DNA of 64,000 nt from Bradyrhizobium sp. CCBAU 051011 (GTDB lineage: Bacteria > Pseudomonadota > Alphaproteobacteria > Rhizobiales > Xanthobacteraceae): positions 372,001 through 436,000 of the forward strand of contig NZ_CP022222.1 of assembly GCF_009930815.1 (NCBI RefSeq), given 5' to 3'. Each line of letters begins with the position of its first letter. Positions within the stretch are counted from its first letter, which is position 1. Below the pieces are notes generated by a model. It saw only the letters and a program-made list of their open reading frames with translations, had not been told where the DNA came from and ran no database searches. This document shows, piece after piece, positions 61,482 to 64,000 of this stretch. The position numbers and the translations under genes were made by a program.

Positions 61482-64000
61482 TTATTCTGCGGCGTCGGCA
61501 AGCGGAATCGCGTGTGGTCCTTTCGGATGCAACTTGGCCTCATGCTGCGCCGCAAGATCAGGTTGCTCGGCCTGGCCGCTTTCCTCCAGGCTCTTCCTGA
61601 ACCAGAGTGCGTAAAGACCCGGCAGGTACAGCAAGGTCAGGAAGGTTGCAACAAACAACCCGCCCATGATGGTGATCGCCATCGGCCCCCAGAAAGCGGA
61701 GCGGGACAGCGGAATCATGGCCAGAATCGCTGCCAGCGCGGTCAGCACCACCGGGCGGGCACGGCGGACGGTGGCTTCGACGATGGCTTCCTTGCGTGTC
61801 AAGCCCTGAGAAACATCCGCCTCGATCTGATCGACCAGGATCACGGCGTTGCGCATGATCATACCGGCCAGCGCGATCAGGCCAAGCAGCGCCACGAAGC
61901 CAAACGGCTGGTTGGCGACATTGAGGCCGAGCGAAGCGCCGACGATGCCGAGCGGCGCGGTCAGGAACACCAGGATCAGGCGCGAGAAGCTCTGCAACTG
62001 GATCATCAGCAGCGTCAGCATCACCATGACCATCAGCGGAAACAGCACGAAGATCGAGGCATTGCCCTTGGCGGATTCCTCGAACGCGCCGCCCGGCTCG
62101 ATCCGGTAGGCCGGCTCGAGATGGTCGCGGATTTCCTTCAGCTTCGGCCAGATCTGGTTGGTGACGTCGGGTGCCTGGACACCGTCGACGACGTCGGTGC
62201 GCACCGTGATCGCCATGTCGCGGTTACGCCGCCACATGATCGGCTCCTCATGGGAATACTCGATCTTGGCGATCTGCTGCAGCGGCACGGCGACGCCGTT
62301 GCGTGAGGTCACGGTGAGGTCGCCGACGCTCTTGAGATCGAGCCGTTCGGACGGGATCGCGCGGGCGACCACGCCGACCTTCTCGATGCCGTCGCGGATG
62401 GTCGTGACCTGCGCGCCCGAGATCAGCATGGCAAGCGCCTGCGAGACGTCCTGCGGCGTGAGACCGAGCGCGCGGGCGCGGTCCTGATCGACCACGAGCT
62501 TGAGGTAGGGCGACTGCTCGTTCCAGTCGAGCTGCGGCTCCACGACGTTGGGATTCTGCTTCATCACGTCGCGCACCTTGTAGGCGATGTCGCGAACGGT
62601 ATTGGCGTCGGGGCCGATGACGCGGAACTGCACGGGGAAGCCGACCGGCGGGCCGAAGTTGAAGCGATCGATGCGCACGCGCGCTTCGCTCAATTCGCCT
62701 TCGGAAACCGCCTTCTCCAGCCGCGCCTTGATGCGCTCGCGGGCCTCGACGTCCTTCGAGACGATGACGATCTCCGCAAAGGCCTCGTTCGGCAGTTGCG
62801 GATTGAGGCCGAGCCAGAAGCGCGGTGAACCCTGACCAACATAGGAGGTATAGGTCGCGATATCCTTGTCGTCCTTGAGCAGCGTCTCGGCCTTCTTCAC
62901 GGACTTCTCCGTGACGTTGAAGGCCGTGCCCTCGGGCAGACGTAACTGCAGGAACAGCTCAGGCCGCTCCGACAGCGGGAAGAACTGCTGCTGGACCTGA
63001 CCGAAGCCGACGATCGAAAGAGCGAACACGCCAACGGTGGCCGCAACCACTTTGATCCGGTGATCGACGCACCACTGCACCACAGCGCGCAGGCCGCGAT
63101 ACATCCGCGTCTCGTAGATCGCGTGCGGATCGTGGTTGTGATGCACGGCGATGTTGGGCAAGAGCTTGACGCCGATATAGGGCGTGAAGATCACCGCGAC
63201 GAACCAGGAAGCGACCAGCGAGATCGCCACGATCCAGAAGATGCCGCCGGCATATTCGCCGACCGCCGAATTGGCAAAGCCGATGGGGAGGAAGCCAGCG
63301 GCCGTGACCAGCGTCCCCGTGAGCATCGGAAACGCAGTTGATTCCCAGGCAAAGGACGCCGCGCGGACGCGGTCCCAGCCCTGTTCCATTTTCACCACCA
63401 TCATCTCCACCGCGATGATGGCGTCGTCGACCAGAAGGCCGAGCGCGATGATCAGCGCGCCGAGCGTGATTCGGTGCAGGTCGATCGACATCGCGTTCAT
63501 CACGATGAAGACGATGGCGAGCACCAGCGGCACCGACATGGCAACCACGATGCCGGTGCGCCAGCCGAGCGCCACGAAGGAGACGAACAGCACGATCGCC
63601 AGCGCTTCGACGAAGGAATGCACGAACTCGCCGACCGCGCGTTCGACAACCTTCGGCTGATCGGCAATCTGCTCGACCTCGATGCCCTGCGGCACGGCCT
63701 TCATGAATTCGTTGGTCGCCTTCTCGACGTCCTTGCCGAGCTCGAGGATGTTGGCGCCCTTGGCGGTGACCACGCCGATGCCGATCGCGGGCTTGCCTTC
63801 CTGCCGCGCGACGAAGGTCGGCGGATCGACGAAGCCGTGGGTGACGGTGGCGATATCGCCGAGCCGGAACACGCGGCCGTTGCTTTCGACCGGAGTTTCC
63901 GCGACCGCCTTGGCGCCGTCGAGCGCGCCGGTGACGCGCAGCGGCACGCGCTGCGAGGAGGTTTCCACCGTGCCTGCCGGCGTGACGTTGTTCTGCTTGG
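61482..64000 (-). CDS. RND-family efflux permease (N-terminus beyond the window)
   Basis: The frame runs to the right edge without a start; about 839 residues are visible, so roughly the N-terminal fifth is missing. Clear RND marks are ALGLLVDDAIIAVEMMVVKM (motif with the TM4 acidic residues), QQQFFPLSERPELFLQLRLPEG, and ALAGMIMRNAVILVDQIEADVSQG for the second half. The FSDP-like and porter segments fit the HAE1/AcrB-like or aromatic-compound exporters. It should pair with a membrane-fusion protein upstream, outside the window, and with the TetR gene just after it. Confidence 0.92.
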   Translation of the reverse strand, partial: KQNNVTPAGTVETSSQRVPLRVTGALDGAKAVAETPVESNGRVFRLGDIATVTHGFVDPPTFVARQEGKPAIGIGVVTAKGANILELGKDVEKATNEFMKAVPQGIEVEQIADQPKVVERAVGEFVHSFVEALAIVLFVSFVALGWRTGIVVAMSVPLVLAIVFIVMNAMSIDLHRITLGALIIALGLLVDDAIIAVEMMVVKMEQGWDRVRAASFAWESTAFPMLTGTLVTAAGFLPIGFANSAVGEYAGGIFWIVAISLVASWFVAVIFTPYIGVKLLPNIAVHHNHDPHAIYETRMYRGLRAVVQWCVDHRIKVVAATVGVFALSIVGFGQVQQQFFPLSERPELFLQLRLPEGTAFNVTEKSVKKAETLLKDDKDIATYTSYVGQGSPRFWLGLNPQLPNEAFAEIVIVSKDVEARERIKARLEKAVSEGELSEARVRIDRFNFGPPVGFPVQFRVIGPDANTVRDIAYKVRDVMKQNPNVVEPQLDWNEQSPYLKLVVDQDRARALGLTPQDVSQALAMLISGAQVTTIRDGIEKVGVVARAIPSERLDLKSVGDLTVTSRNGVAVPLQQIAKIEYSHEEPIMWRRNRDMAITVRTDVVDGVQAPDVTNQIWPKLKEIRDHLEPAYRIEPGGAFEESAKGNASIFVLFPLMVMVMLTLLMIQLQSFSRLILVFLTAPLGIVGASLGLNVANQPFGFVALLGLIALAGMIMRNAVILVDQIEADVSQGLTRKEAIVEATVRRARPVVLTALAAILAMIPLSRSAFWGPMAITIMGGLFVATFLTLLYLPGLYALWFRKSLEESGQAEQPDLAAQHEAKLHPKGPHAIPLADAAE

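Overview
The window looks like chromosomal DNA from an alphaproteobacterium of the Bradyrhizobium/Rhodopseudomonas group. The signs are high GC, a PmtA-type lipid methyltransferase, rhizobial-type glp glycerol-uptake genes, a thiCOSGE-type thiamin cluster, many small lineage-restricted secreted proteins, and several families of dispersed palindromic repeats (for example a CATTGCGAGCGAAGCG hairpin seen five times). No rRNA, tRNA, CRISPR array, transposase or integrase was found. Identifications come from reading motifs; no database search was run.

Layout. 0-4 kb: a cytoplasmic molybdenum hydroxylase, a fused 2Fe-2S/Mo subunit plus an FAD/4Fe-4S subunit. 4-10 kb: envelope proteins (extensin-like lipoprotein, two divergent DUF2147 paralogues, Cys-rich secreted protein, FecR-domain protein with a long Pro/Gly/Gln tail) and a 31-residue membrane protein with its own terminator. 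10-18 kb: a Nudix hydrolase, then membrane-lipid genes (phosphatidylserine decarboxylase family, class III aminotransferase, membrane protein, PmtA, glycosyltransferase), a TAXI solute-binding protein and a broken TSUP permease. 18-28 kb: a patchwork with L,D-transpeptidase, a DUF4403 protein, a KdpD-like fragment, dodecin and PRC-barrel proteins, together with gene debris. It includes a 2.6-kb segment bounded by degenerate inverted repeats that carries an AmpC/AmpH-like serine hydrolase fused to a complete ClpS domain.

28-34 kb: lytic transglycosylase, then a TPP riboswitch followed by thiO-thiS-thiG-thiE-thiC, with palindromic repeats lodged in two gaps of the operon. 34-38 kb: a FlbD-like Fis HTH protein, an SPFH protein and an old yellow enzyme separated by repeat-rich DNA. 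38-47 kb: the glycerol regulon glpR / glpD-glpS-glpT-glpP-glpQ-glpU-glpV (minus strand). GlpS and GlpT carry complementary defects in ABC motifs that predict one working ATP site. 47-55 kb: small secreted proteins, then a beta-oxidation operon (acyl-CoA dehydrogenase, thiolase, FadB-type enzyme, thioesterase). 55-64 kb: a doubly frameshifted SMP-30 gene, a serine hydrolase, a K+ channel with a zinc ribbon, an L,D-transpeptidase, a flavin reductase, and a TetR regulator next to an RND efflux pump that runs off the end.

The strongest leads are the hydrolase-ClpS fusion and its bounded segment, the asymmetric glycerol ABC ATPases, the lipid gene cluster with overlapping divergent starts, the 31-residue membrane protein, and the concentration of decaying genes at 17-28 kb and 55-56 kb.
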